Shown: positions 1 through 8,014 of the stretch, one piece after another
How positions within the stretch are numbered: the stretch's first letter is position 1
Layout: every line of letters begins with the position of its first letter
The notes under the pieces: model-generated
What the model saw: the letters and a program-made list of their open reading frames with translations, nothing else
What the model was told of the DNA's origin: nothing
Database searches by the model: none
DNA from: Gammaproteobacteria bacterium
GTDB lineage: Bacteria > Pseudomonadota > Gammaproteobacteria > Xanthomonadales > Xanthomonadaceae
Reading direction: 5' to 3'
Assembly: GCA_025352045.1 (NCBI GenBank)
Contig: JANXUD010000060.1
Span: 1 to 38,830 of the forward strand
Length of the DNA: 38,830 nt
Made by a program: the position numbers and the translations under genes

Positions 1-563
1 ACCCAGCCCGAGCCGTGGCCATCGTCGGTGCGCACGGTGCAGGTGTAGTTGACGTCGCTGACCCGCTGGTAGCCGAAGTTGCCCTTCGAATTCATGAAGG
101 CGCTGAAGCCGGCGCTGTCGGCCAGGAAGCCCGCGGCCACCAGTTTGTCGGCCTTGCACGGGCCGATGGAATAGGCCGCGACCTGGGCCCGGTACTCAGG
201 CGTGATGTCGGCGGTGGACTGCGAGAAGGTCGGCGTGGCCGCGTAGGTCTGCGGCCCGAGCTCGGGCATGTATTCCTCGTTCTCCGGCGCCAGCTTGGCC
301 AGGGCCTCGGCGCGGCGCACGACGCGCTCGAGCGAGGCATCATCGAACTCGTTGATGGTGGCAACGCCGGTGCGCTTGCCGAAGGCCACCTGCACCGCCA
401 GCGACACGTCGCTGACGATCCCGCTGGTGGAGACATTGTTCAGCGCGAAACGGATGTTGCCGGCGTTGGAGCCGTTGAGGCTGGCGTTGCACTCGTCGGC
501 CATCGACAGCTTGACCACCTTGGTCAACAGGGCGCGTGCCTCGGCCTCGTCATAAAGCTTCAT
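1..563 (-). CDS. TldD/PmbA (TldE-like) family protein, partial
   Basis: This frame is open from an ATG at 563 to the left edge of the window, so only about 187 N-terminal residues are visible. The protein begins MKLYDEAEARALL and has the PmbA/TldE-type N-terminal layout (GNIRFALNNVSTSG, then VAFGKRTG). It has no signal peptide. A good ribosome site (AGGAG) sits about 11 bases before the ATG. The start lies 17 bases after the stop of the upstream TldD-like gene, so the two are almost certainly co-transcribed. In characterised members, TldD and TldE form a heterodimeric zinc protease in which TldD carries the metal-binding motif. By position this is the non-catalytic partner, but the C-terminal half is not visible. 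The family call is firm; the E-subunit role is inferred. Confidence 0.8.
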   Translation of the reverse strand, partial: MKLYDEAEARALLTKVVKLSMADECNASLNGSNAGNIRFALNNVSTSGIVSDVSLAVQVAFGKRTGVATINEFDDASLERVVRRAEALAKLAPENEEYMPELGPQTYAATPTFSQSTADITPEYRAQVAAYSIGPCKADKLVAAGFLADSAGFSAFMNSKGNFGYQRVSDVNYTCTVRTDDGHGSGW

Positions 564-580
564 GGGTTCGGTCTCCTGGC

Positions 581-2212
581 TCAGCCGAGGCTACGGGCGG
601 TGTTGATGACGTTGACGCCGTTGAAGCGCGCCGTGGACGAGAAGTGCGACACCGCGGACGATTGTCCCGGCTGCCCCTTGCCGTCGAAGAAACTGCCGCC
701 CAGGCGGTAGTCGCGCTCGTCGCAGACGCCGACGCAGCTGTTCCAGAACTCCGGCGTGCGGATCTGGTAGGCCACGTCCTCGATCATGCCGGCGACCTTC
801 CCGTCCTTGATCTCATAGAACAGCTGGCCGCCGAACTGCGCGTTGTAGCGCTGCTGGTCGATCGAGAAGCTGCCGTCGCCGATGATGTAGATGCCCTTCT
901 CGACGTCCTTGACCATCTCGGCGACGCTGAGCGGCGCCTTGCCCGGCGCCAGCGAGACATTGGCCATGCGCTGGAACTGCACGCTGGACCAGTTGTCGGC
1001 GTAGCAGCACCCGTTCGACTCGGTGCCGCCCAGGATATGCACCTGGTCGCGGATCGCCTGGTAGTTGACCAGCACGCCGTCCTTGATCAGGTCCCAGCGC
1101 TTGGTCTTGACGCCCTCGTCGTCATAGCCGACCGCGCCCAGGCTGCCCGGCTGCACCTTGTCGGCGAAGATAGTGACCTTGTCGCTGCCGTACTTGAACT
1201 TGTCGCGCCACTTGTCCAGCGTGGCGAAGCTGGTGCCGGCGTAATTGGCCTCGTAGCCGAGTACGCGGTCCAGCTCGGTCGGGTGGCCGACCGACTCGTG
1301 GATGGTCAGCCACAGGTGCGAGGGATCCAGCACCAGGTCGTACTTGCCGGGCTTGACCGAGGGCGCGGTGAGCTTCTCGCGCGCCTGCTTCGCGGCGGCG
1401 ATGGCGTCCTCGACCATGTCGTAGGAGGTGGAGTAGTTGACGATGCCGTTGGGCGTGACGACCTTGCCCGCCGCGCTGCCGTCCAGGTATTCGTAGCCCA
1501 TGCCCATCGGGCAGCTCAGGCCGTCGCGGGTGCGGAACTTGCCGCTGGCCTTGTCGATGCAGGTCACCGTCATCGGCGCCCAGATGCGGTGCACGTCCTG
1601 GTCGATGTAGCTGCCGTCGGTGGAGGCGAAGTATTTCTGCTCGTTGACCTGGAACAGCACCGAGTTCACGTAGTCGGCGCCGGCCTTCATCGCCGCGGCG
1701 TTCACGCCCAGCAGCAGGTCCGCCTTGTCCTTGATCGGTACTTCCATCGCATTCTTGACGATCGGCGTCTTCCAGCTGACCTCGCCCACGCCCGGCGTTG
1801 GCGCAAGCACGACTGGCGCGGTCTGCGCCTTCGAGTTGGCCTTGGCGATGGCGACTGCCTGGCGCGCCGCGGCGGCGACGCCGGCGGTGCTCATGTCGGA
1901 GGTCGCGCAAAAACCCCAGGTCCCCGCAGCGATCACCCGGATGCCCACGCCCACCGACTCGGTGTTCACCACGTTCTGGACTTTGTCCTCGCGGGTGATG
2001 ACGAACTGGCGCAGGTAGCGGCCGATGCGGACATCGCAGTAGCTGGCGCCGGCGCCGGTGGCGGCGTTGAGCGCGGTATCGGCGATGGCCTTCTTCAGGC
2101 GCACGTCCATGGTGTCGCCCAGCGCCTCCGCGGCGATGGCGCGGCCGGCGCCCGGCAACAGCAGGCCGCCGGCGGTGAGCCCGGCCAATTGCATGAAATC
2201 GCGTCGTTGCAT
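581..2212 (-). CDS. TldD-like metallopeptidase with Tat signal
   Basis: A 543-residue TldD/PmbA-family zinc metalloprotease. The HExxxH motif is at residues 305-310 (HESVGH), followed by PTELDRVLGYEANYAGTS, as in TldD. The N-terminus (MQRRDFMQLAGLTAGGLLLPG) is a twin-arginine signal with RRDFMQ followed by a hydrophobic stretch and an AxA-like end near residue 28, so the folded protein is probably exported by Tat. The family's best known members are cytosolic and act in microcin or CcdA processing, so an exported member is unusual. The start is supported by a GGGGAGAG ribosome site at 2219-2226. A related TldE-like gene follows after 17 bases. The substrate is unknown. Confidence 0.9.
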   Translation of the reverse strand: MQRRDFMQLAGLTAGGLLLPGAGRAIAAEALGDTMDVRLKKAIADTALNAATGAGASYCDVRIGRYLRQFVITREDKVQNVVNTESVGVGIRVIAAGTWGFCATSDMSTAGVAAAARQAVAIAKANSKAQTAPVVLAPTPGVGEVSWKTPIVKNAMEVPIKDKADLLLGVNAAAMKAGADYVNSVLFQVNEQKYFASTDGSYIDQDVHRIWAPMTVTCIDKASGKFRTRDGLSCPMGMGYEYLDGSAAGKVVTPNGIVNYSTSYDMVEDAIAAAKQAREKLTAPSVKPGKYDLVLDPSHLWLTIHESVGHPTELDRVLGYEANYAGTSFATLDKWRDKFKYGSDKVTIFADKVQPGSLGAVGYDDEGVKTKRWDLIKDGVLVNYQAIRDQVHILGGTESNGCCYADNWSSVQFQRMANVSLAPGKAPLSVAEMVKDVEKGIYIIGDGSFSIDQQRYNAQFGGQLFYEIKDGKVAGMIEDVAYQIRTPEFWNSCVGVCDERDYRLGGSFFDGKGQPGQSSAVSHFSSTARFNGVNVINTARSLG

Positions 2213-2407
2213 CCGAAGCTCTCCCCAAGCCTTGAAACATGGACGCCGCCCGGTCGGGCGGCAACGGTAGCGGTGCCCGACGAGAGTGCAGACCGGGCAG
2301 AACGAGCGTCAAGTGACGAATGGCATGGGTGCCATGGCCCCGGTGTTGCCGTGCGAGACACGCGCGATGCCCAGGCGAGGGCGCCGCGCAGCAAGGCCGA
2401 TGGTTTG

Positions 2408-3307
2408 TCAGCTGTGCATCGGACCCAAGGGGCGTGGCCGCCGCAGGACCAGGGCGATCCCGGCCAGCACCACCGCCGCGCAGCCGACCAGTCGCGGCGA
2501 CAGCGGCTCGCCCAGCAGGGCCACGCCGCCCAAGGCCGCGAGCACCGGCACGCACAGTTGCAGGGTCGCGGCGGTGCTGGCGCGCAGCGCGGGCAGCGCG
2601 GCATACCACAGGGCGTAGCCGACCCCCGAGGCCAGGGCGCCGGACACCAGGGCACAGGCGATGCCGGTGGCGTCCGCGTGCGCCCCGGCACGGGACGACA
2701 GCAGCAGGGCCGCGGCCAACGGCAGGCTGCGCGCGAAGTTGCCGGCGGAGCGCGCCAACGCGTCGCCGGCGCGGCGCCCCCGCAGTGTGTACAGGCCCCA
2801 GGCGACGCCCGCACCGAGCATCATCGCGGCGGCGACCGGCGGCGGTGCCTGCAGGCCGGGTGCGAGCAGGGCGAGCAGGCCGGCAGCAGCGACGCCCGCG
2901 CCCAGTGCGCGGACGCCTGCGAGGCGGTCGCCTTCGCGCCAGCCCTGCACCAGCATCGTCGCCTGCACCGCGCCGAACAGCAGCAAGGCGCCCGTCCCCG
3001 CCGACAGGCGCGTGTACGCCAGCGAGAACAGCGCCGCGTAGGCGAACAGTGCCGCGGCCGAGGCCCAGTCGCCGCGCCCGGCCGGCTCGACCGCGCGACC
3101 GTCGCCAGGCGCGCGACCGCTACCGGCGCGCCAACGGCGCCAGACCAGCAGCGCGGCGAGTGCGGCGACACCGGCGGCCAGGCGAAGGGCGGTGAAGCTG
3201 GCGGCGTCGATGCCGCCATCGCGCAAGGCGGCGCGGCACAGCAGGGAGTTGCCGGCGAAGCCGAGAAGGGCGAGGAAGGCGAAGGCGGCAGTGCGGCGCG
3301 GCGGCAT
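2408..3307 (-). CDS. EamA/DMT-family transporter
   Basis: A 299-residue integral membrane protein of the drug/metabolite transporter superfamily. It has the usual two-fold EamA repeat and about ten hydrophobic segments. The first repeat starts FAFLALLGFAGNSLLCRAAL, with the typical early N-S-L and later A-x-R-L features. The second repeat starts near residue 160 (AAAMMLGAGVAWGLYTLRGR). The C-terminus ends with the basic tail seen in the family. Members usually export amino acids, nucleobases or drugs, but nothing here indicates the substrate. The start lies 13 bases after the stop of the upstream coiled-coil gene, which suggests co-transcription. A 195-base gap then separates it from the tldD-like gene. 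Confidence 0.85.
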   Translation of the reverse strand: MPPRRTAAFAFLALLGFAGNSLLCRAALRDGGIDAASFTALRLAAGVAALAALLVWRRWRAGSGRAPGDGRAVEPAGRGDWASAAALFAYAALFSLAYTRLSAGTGALLLFGAVQATMLVQGWREGDRLAGVRALGAGVAAAGLLALLAPGLQAPPPVAAAMMLGAGVAWGLYTLRGRRAGDALARSAGNFARSLPLAAALLLSSRAGAHADATGIACALVSGALASGVGYALWYAALPALRASTAATLQLCVPVLAALGGVALLGEPLSPRLVGCAAVVLAGIALVLRRPRPLGPMHS

Positions 3308-3320
3308 CGTCGCCGGGGCG

Positions 3321-3896
3321 TCAGCCGTGCGAAGGCGCGTGGTTCTTCAGGATCAACTCGGCGATCCAGGGCTCGCCGCGCTCGGTCAGTTCGAGCGGCG
3401 TGAGCTCCCAGTTGGTCAGCACGATGGCCTCGGACAGGCTGAATTCCAGCTGCGCCTTGGTGAAGCGCCGGGTGCCGCCGATCACCGCCTCGAGCACGGC
3501 CTGGCTGGGCATGGGCGCGTCCATCTCGGCGGCACGCGCGGCCTCGGCGGCGCCGGGATCGGTGCCGCCGCGCGTGGCCAGCCATTCGATCCGACGCAAG
3601 GCGGTGTGCTGGACCTCGGCGTCCTTCTCGCCCTCGTAGTCGGGCGTGGCCGCGGCCAGGGTCTTGTGCAGGGTGTTGAGCTGGCCGAACACGCGCATCC
3701 GCGCCAGGTTGGCGACGTCGCGGGTGTGCTCGGCGTCCTCGATGTCCTGGCGCAGGCGGGCGATCTGCGCGGCCTGCGCGTCGAGCGCCTTAGCCATCGC
3801 GTCGATACGGGCCAGCCAGTCCTCGCGCGCCGACAGCGCGGGGGCGATCACCACCCGGGAGCGGAAATCGGCAAGCAGGAGGCGAGGGTCCTTCAT
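3321..3896 (-). CDS. Uncharacterised coiled-coil protein
   Basis: A 191-residue protein I do not recognise. It has no signal peptide or membrane segment and is probably cytoplasmic. Residues about 30-80 are Ala/Arg/Glu/Gln-rich with heptad-like spacing (AKALDAQAAQIARLRQDIED) and likely form a coiled coil. The C-terminal third is mixed and contains FTKAQLEFSLSEAIVLTNWE, followed by LTPLELTERGEPWIAEL. Codon use matches the neighbours and the frame has high third-position GC, so it is a real gene. It lies between folE (45-base gap) and an EamA transporter (13-base gap) on the same strand. No function can be assigned from sequence. Confidence 0.75.
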   Translation of the reverse strand: MKDPRLLLADFRSRVVIAPALSAREDWLARIDAMAKALDAQAAQIARLRQDIEDAEHTRDVANLARMRVFGQLNTLHKTLAAATPDYEGEKDAEVQHTALRRIEWLATRGGTDPGAAEAARAAEMDAPMPSQAVLEAVIGGTRRFTKAQLEFSLSEAIVLTNWELTPLELTERGEPWIAELILKNHAPSHG

Positions 3897-3941
3897 GGGG
3901 CAATTATCGCCGAATCCGGGCCGCGGCGCGCTGGCCCGCGA

Positions 3942-4595
3942 TCACGGCCGCATGCCGATGAATTGCAGGAACTCGGCCCGGGTCCGGGCGTCGTCGCGAA
4001 AGCCCCCGAGCATGGAGCTGGTGACCATGCTGACCCCGCGCTTGTGGATGCCGCGGGTGGTCATGCATTCGTGCGCACCCTCGATGACCACCGCCACGCC
4101 GCGCGGCATCAGCACGTCCTCGATGGTGTGGGCGATCTGCGCGGTGAGCTTTTCCTGCACCTGGAAGCGTCGCGCGAAGGCCTCCACCACGCGCGCCAGC
4201 TTGCTGATGCCGACCACCCGGCCATTGGGCAGGTAGCCGACGTGCGCCTTGCCGATGATCGGCGCCATGTGGTGCTCGCAATGGCTTTCGAATTCGATCC
4301 CGCGCAGGACGATCAGCTCGTCATAGCCCTCGACCTCCTCGAAGGTCCGGCGCAGGTACTCGGCTGGATCCAGCGCGTAGCCGGAGAACCAGTCCTGGTA
4401 GGCCTTGACGACGCGCTTGGGCGTATCCAGCAGGCCTTCGCGCGCGGGGTCGTCCCCTGCCCAGCGCAACAGGACGCGGACGGCGGCCTCGGCCTCAGCC
4501 TGCGTGGGTGGCGCTCCCGCGGGCGCGGGAATGGCCTGCGTCGGGTCCTGCGGCGTGCGGTCCATCGGCCTTGCTTCCGTCGGTCGGGAACCCAT
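3942..4595 (-). CDS. folE: GTP cyclohydrolase I
   Basis: Converts GTP to 7,8-dihydroneopterin triphosphate, the first step of folate and tetrahydrobiopterin-type pterin synthesis. The 217-residue frame has the zinc ligands Cys106, His109 (in SHCEHHM) and Cys177 (in AHECMTTRG). It also has the [20 protein letters not shown] and [14 protein letters not shown] blocks that form the active-site pocket of the homododecameric enzyme. A second in-frame ATG at 4565 (MDRTPQDP) has a better ribosome site (AAGG) and would give 207 residues; the residues before it are not part of the conserved fold. The MFS gene ends four bases before the longer start. The pterin product could support the pterin-dependent PhhA encoded at 12.6 kb, although that link is inferred. 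Confidence 0.96.
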   Translation of the reverse strand: MGSRPTEARPMDRTPQDPTQAIPAPAGAPPTQAEAEAAVRVLLRWAGDDPAREGLLDTPKRVVKAYQDWFSGYALDPAEYLRRTFEEVEGYDELIVLRGIEFESHCEHHMAPIIGKAHVGYLPNGRVVGISKLARVVEAFARRFQVQEKLTAQIAHTIEDVLMPRGVAVVIEGAHECMTTRGIHKRGVSMVTSSMLGGFRDDARTRAEFLQFIGMRP

Positions 4596-4599
4596 CCTA

Positions 4600-5910
4600 C
4601 TAGCTCGCCGATTCGCTCGCCGATTCGCCCGCCGCGTCGCTGGCGGCGCGCGCGCTGGCCACCTGCGCGGCGGCGGCCTTGCGCGTCGCCCGCCAGGCCA
4701 GGCTGAACCCGCCCAGCAGCATCGCGCCAGCCATCCAGAAGGTCACCCCGACCCACGCGGTGTGCAGGTGCCTGCCGGTCACGACCGAGAACACGCGCGT
4801 GAACAGCAAGGGCCCGACGATGCCGGCCACGCTGGCCAGGCTGCCGATGGCGCCCTGCAGGCGGCCCTGTTCGGTCGGGGCGACTTGGCGCGTCATCAGG
4901 CCCTGCGCGGCGGGCATCGCGAAGCCCCACATCGCCGCGATCGGCATCGCCGCCCAGAACCAGTAGCCGGTCGGCGCGAAACCGTAGAGCGTGAAGCCGA
5001 GCGTGCCCATGCCCAGGCCGAACAGCAGGGTGCGCCGTTCGCCCCAGCGCCTGATTGCACGGCCGATCAACCCGCCCTGCACGATCGCCGACAGCACGCC
5101 GACGATGCCCAGCGTGATGCCGACCATGCGGCTGCCCCAGTCGAAGCGATAATCCGCGTACAGCACGAAGGTGCTCGGGTACACCATGTGCGCCATCTGC
5201 ATCAGGAACAGCACGCCCGCCAGCGCGAACACTTCCGGGTGGTGCGACAGGAAGCCCAGCGAGGCGACCGGGTTGGCGCGCTTCCAGGAGAACGCCGCGC
5301 GCCGGTCCTTGGGCAGGGATTCGGGCAGCACGAACAGGCCGTAGCAGAAGTTCGCCAGCGACAGCGCCGCCGCCACCCAGAACGGCGCGCGCGGGCTGAG
5401 CTCGCCCAGGAACCCGCCGATCACCGGCGCGATCACGAAGCCGATACCGAAGGCCATGCCGATCTTGCCGAAGGCCGCGGCGCGTTTTTCCGGCGGCGTG
5501 ACGTCGGCAATATAGGCATTGGCCGTGCTGAAGCTGGCCGACGTGATCCCCGACAGCACCCGGCCGATGAACAGCAACGGCAGGGTCTGAGCCACCGCCA
5601 TGAGGATGAAGTCCAGGCCCAGGCCCAGGTTCGACAGCAGGATCACCGGCCGCCGCCCGAAGCGGTCGCTGAGCGCGCCCTGGATCGGCGAGCACACGAA
5701 CTGCATCAGCATGAACACGCTGGCGAAGATGCCCTGGGTGAGCGCCGCCCTGGACACGTCGCCCCCGTAGAAGCTGGCGATCAGGTGCGGCAGTACCGGG
5801 ATGATCATCCCGAAGGCCAGGATGTCCAGCAGCACGGTGATGAAGATGAAGGCCAGCGCCGCGCGGCGCCCGCCGGTGGGATGCGGGGGTACTACCGCGG
5901 ATGCATCCAC
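4600..5910 (-). CDS. TetA-like MFS transporter
   Basis: A 436-residue major facilitator with about 12 predicted membrane helices, of the TCR/Tet (DHA1) type. Visible hallmarks are [19 protein letters not shown] in helix 1 and the loop 2-3 motif [12 protein letters not shown] (the G-x-L-S-D-R-F-G-R-R signature). Motif C-like [16 protein letters not shown] lies in helix 5. Such proteins are proton-coupled exporters of tetracyclines or other small molecules. Chromosomal relatives with this signature are common in Xanthomonadaceae and often have no proven substrate, so resistance should not be assumed. No tetR-like regulator is adjacent. A candidate -10 (TAGACT on the minus strand, 5938-5943) precedes the start. 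Confidence 0.88.
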   Translation of the reverse strand: MDASAVVPPHPTGGRRAALAFIFITVLLDILAFGMIIPVLPHLIASFYGGDVSRAALTQGIFASVFMLMQFVCSPIQGALSDRFGRRPVILLSNLGLGLDFILMAVAQTLPLLFIGRVLSGITSASFSTANAYIADVTPPEKRAAAFGKIGMAFGIGFVIAPVIGGFLGELSPRAPFWVAAALSLANFCYGLFVLPESLPKDRRAAFSWKRANPVASLGFLSHHPEVFALAGVLFLMQMAHMVYPSTFVLYADYRFDWGSRMVGITLGIVGVLSAIVQGGLIGRAIRRWGERRTLLFGLGMGTLGFTLYGFAPTGYWFWAAMPIAAMWGFAMPAAQGLMTRQVAPTEQGRLQGAIGSLASVAGIVGPLLFTRVFSVVTGRHLHTAWVGVTFWMAGAMLLGGFSLAWRATRKAAAAQVASARAASDAAGESASESAS

Positions 5911-5937
5911 GGGCGGTCTCGATCGGAAGTGGCGCCC

Positions 5938-5943
5938 AGTCTA
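5938..5943 (-). promoter_or_regulatory. Candidate -10 box for the MFS gene
   Basis: The minus strand reads TAGACT here (4 of 6 to TATAAT), 27 bases before the MFS ATG. The same hexamer precedes several other genes in this window. No clear -35 is visible, so this is only a candidate. Confidence 0.3.
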
Positions 5944-6022
5944 AGCGCGGCCGCCGCGCGCGGTCACCACGGCGTGGCGGCAACGCGCCTGGGCAGGCTG
6001 GCCCTGGCCAGCCCCCGGCGGC

Positions 6023-6826
6023 TTACTTCGGCGCGGCCTTGGCCAGCGGCGACGGCGGGATGGAGCGCGCCATGCCCTGGTTCGAAGCCAGCAGCGATCC
6101 CGCCTGCAGGCCCGGCAGCTTGCGGTTGTTGCAGCCCAGGAAGGGCGAGCGCTTCAGCCACCCGCTGTCCGGGTAATACGAAAAGATCATCTGGCCGTTC
6201 TTGAGCGAGTCGATCACCTGGTGGGCGATTTCCGGACGCAGCGCGGGGCAGCCCCAGCTGCGGCCGAGCCGGCCCTTGGCCTGCGCCATCTGCGTGTTCA
6301 CGTAGGGCGCCCCGTGCATGACGATCGCGCGCGCCATCGCTGCGTCGTTGGTGCCGGGTTCCAGGCCCTGCATGCGCAGCGAATAGCCGTTGTGGCCTTC
6401 GTAGGTGTCGGCGGTGCGGAACAGGCCGAGGCTGGACTGGTGGCTGCCGTCGCTGTTGGAGAAATGCAGCGCCATGTTTTCGCCGGTGCCCTGGCCGTGC
6501 GCGACGACTTCGCGGAACAGCAGCTTGTTCGCGACCAGGTCGAACACCCACAGGCGGGGTTCGGTGGACGGGCGGGAATAGTCGATCACGGCGAGGCGGG
6601 TCGAAGGGACCTGGCCCAGCGAGCTGGCGGCGCACTGGCGCGCCTCGAGGGCGAGCTGCAGCACGCGCGGGTCGGCATCGGTGGCCAGGTGCGACAGCGC
6701 GATCGCTGGCGCCTCGACGGTGATGGCAACCGGCAGCGGCTGGAACGCGGGGGCGGCCAGCGCCGGAGCGGCGGCCAGGGTGAGGCAGAAACCGGCAAGC
6801 AGGGGCGCGGCGAAGTTCGAACGCAT
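6023..6826 (-). CDS. YkuD_2-type murein L,D-transpeptidase
   Basis: A 267-residue protein of the murein L,D-transpeptidase catalytic-domain family (the YkuD_2 branch). A signal peptide is evident (MRSNFAAPLLAGFCLTLAAA, cleavage near ALA-AP, residue 25). The domain runs from about residue 75 (RLAVIDYSRPSTEPRLWVFD) to 225. The predicted catalytic block is His171-Gly172 (MHGAPY) and Ser190-Trp-Gly-Cys193-Pro (RSWGCPA). It should act in the periplasm on peptidoglycan stem peptides. A strong GGGAGGAAA ribosome site precedes the ATG. Two YkuD-type L,D-transpeptidase genes lie immediately upstream on the same strand, but gaps of about 154 and 260 bases suggest separate promoters. Confidence 0.88.
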   Translation of the reverse strand: MRSNFAAPLLAGFCLTLAAAPALAAPAFQPLPVAITVEAPAIALSHLATDADPRVLQLALEARQCAASSLGQVPSTRLAVIDYSRPSTEPRLWVFDLVANKLLFREVVAHGQGTGENMALHFSNSDGSHQSSLGLFRTADTYEGHNGYSLRMQGLEPGTNDAAMARAIVMHGAPYVNTQMAQAKGRLGRSWGCPALRPEIAHQVIDSLKNGQMIFSYYPDSGWLKRSPFLGCNNRKLPGLQAGSLLASNQGMARSIPPSPLAKAAPK

Positions 6827-6980
6827 CGTCGTGTTTCCTCCCAGGACCGGCGAAAGATACCGGTAGGGAGGTTAGCAAAACGTTCGCTGAACGACTGTTT
6901 TCCTTCGAATTCAGGCGGATTGCGGAATCGATGTCACGATTTGTGGACGATTTCCTGGTTTCGGCGGGCGTTCCGCCCGG

Positions 6981-7754
6981 TCAGGGCGAACCCATGGCGA
7001 GGTTCGCGGACTGGCCGTTGCCAGTGGAGGCGAACATGGCTTGGTCGCCCGGCAGCCTGCCCACCTGCATCGCCATCCAGGGCTGGAGGCCCGCGCGCAC
7101 CAGCGCGTCGGCGCTGCCGTCTTGGGCGATCACCACCAGGTTGCCCGGCGAGGTCACGCCAAACAGCTGCTCGGCGAAGGCCCTGGGCAGGCGCACGCAG
7201 CCATGCGAGGCCGGGTAGCCGGGGATCTTGCCGGCGTGCATCGCCACGCCGTGCCAAGTCAGGCGCTGCATGAAGGGCATGGGCGCGTCGTTATACAGGT
7301 TTGAGCGGTGCAGCTTTTCCTTGCCGAGGATCGGATAGGTGCCGGTCGGCGTCTCGCGATTCTCGCTGCCGGTACTGACGGTGGTGATTGCCACCGGCCG
7401 GCCGCCGCGAAATACCGTCGCACGCTGCGCGGACAGGTCCACCACCACCAGGAGCATGCCACTGCGCGGCGCGCCGGGGAGCCACTGCGACTCGCCGGGC
7501 CGGAGCGCGGCGGCCTGCGCGGCAACCTCCTCGAGCGCCGGATCGCGCACGACGTTGGCGGGCGCGGGGACGGGCACGATGATGCCGCCATCGGGCGCGC
7601 GGACGACGGCCGGCGCGGTGGTCGCGGGGAGTTCCGTGGCTGGCACGCCGGCATCGCGCACGAACGACTGCGCGGCCGCGGGCTGGACAGACTGCGCGGC
7701 GAACAAGGCGAGTGCGACGGCAGTCGCGGTGAGGCTGGCATTGGAGCGGGTCAT
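6981..7754 (-). CDS. L,D-transpeptidase (YkuD family)
   Basis: A 257-residue periplasmic L,D-transpeptidase. The signal peptide runs to about residue 28 (MTRSNASLTATAVALALFAA, then QPAAAQS). The YkuD domain spans residues 98-210, with His173 (AMHAGKIPGYP) and the Ser183-His-Gly-Cys186-Val-Arg-Leu-Pro block carrying the catalytic cysteine. The ATG at 7754 is chosen because it gives a clean signal peptide; the open frame extends 30 residues further upstream with Arg-rich, non-signal sequence. The catalytic domain is very similar to the first domain of the next gene (NLYNDAPMPFMQRLTW against SLYNDASMPFMQRLTW), so they are paralogues. The reaction (cross-linking or lipoprotein attachment) cannot be told from sequence. 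Confidence 0.9.
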   Translation of the reverse strand: MTRSNASLTATAVALALFAAQSVQPAAAQSFVRDAGVPATELPATTAPAVVRAPDGGIIVPVPAPANVVRDPALEEVAAQAAALRPGESQWLPGAPRSGMLLVVVDLSAQRATVFRGGRPVAITTVSTGSENRETPTGTYPILGKEKLHRSNLYNDAPMPFMQRLTWHGVAMHAGKIPGYPASHGCVRLPRAFAEQLFGVTSPGNLVVIAQDGSADALVRAGLQPWMAMQVGRLPGDQAMFASTGNGQSANLAMGSP

Positions 7755-7801
7755 GGCGGCGATCCTTCGCGTTGCGCATCGACGTCGTTGTCGGCGAGCA
7801 C

Positions 7802-7807
7802 AGACTA
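7802..7807 (-). promoter_or_regulatory. Candidate -10 box for L,D-transpeptidase gene
   Basis: The minus strand reads TAGTCT 47 bases before the ATG at 7754, which would give a leader of about 40 bases. No convincing -35 is visible. Confidence 0.25.
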
Positions 7808-8014
7808 GGATGCTGCGGGTGTCGCAGGATGAGTGCGCGCGCAACGCGTGGTAGTTCCGCGCATCCGGTTCAGCGGGTACTCCCGACGCGCTCAGCTTTC
7901 GCTCAGGCTCGCGTCACGCACCGCTCATCTTCGCCTTCTTGCTGGTGAAAACGTGCCGCGCGCTGCGCGCAGGACAACGCCGGTGGCATGACTGATGACC
8001 TGTGTCGGCGCGGG

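Noticed and set aside
536-3403. A plus-strand open frame of about 950 codons
   Set aside because: Antisense to the TldD-like and EamA genes; the translation has no recognisable fold.
4600-5910. Tetracycline resistance gene
   Set aside because: The TetA-like signature is shared by many housekeeping exporters; there is no tetR, no mobile element and no composition change.
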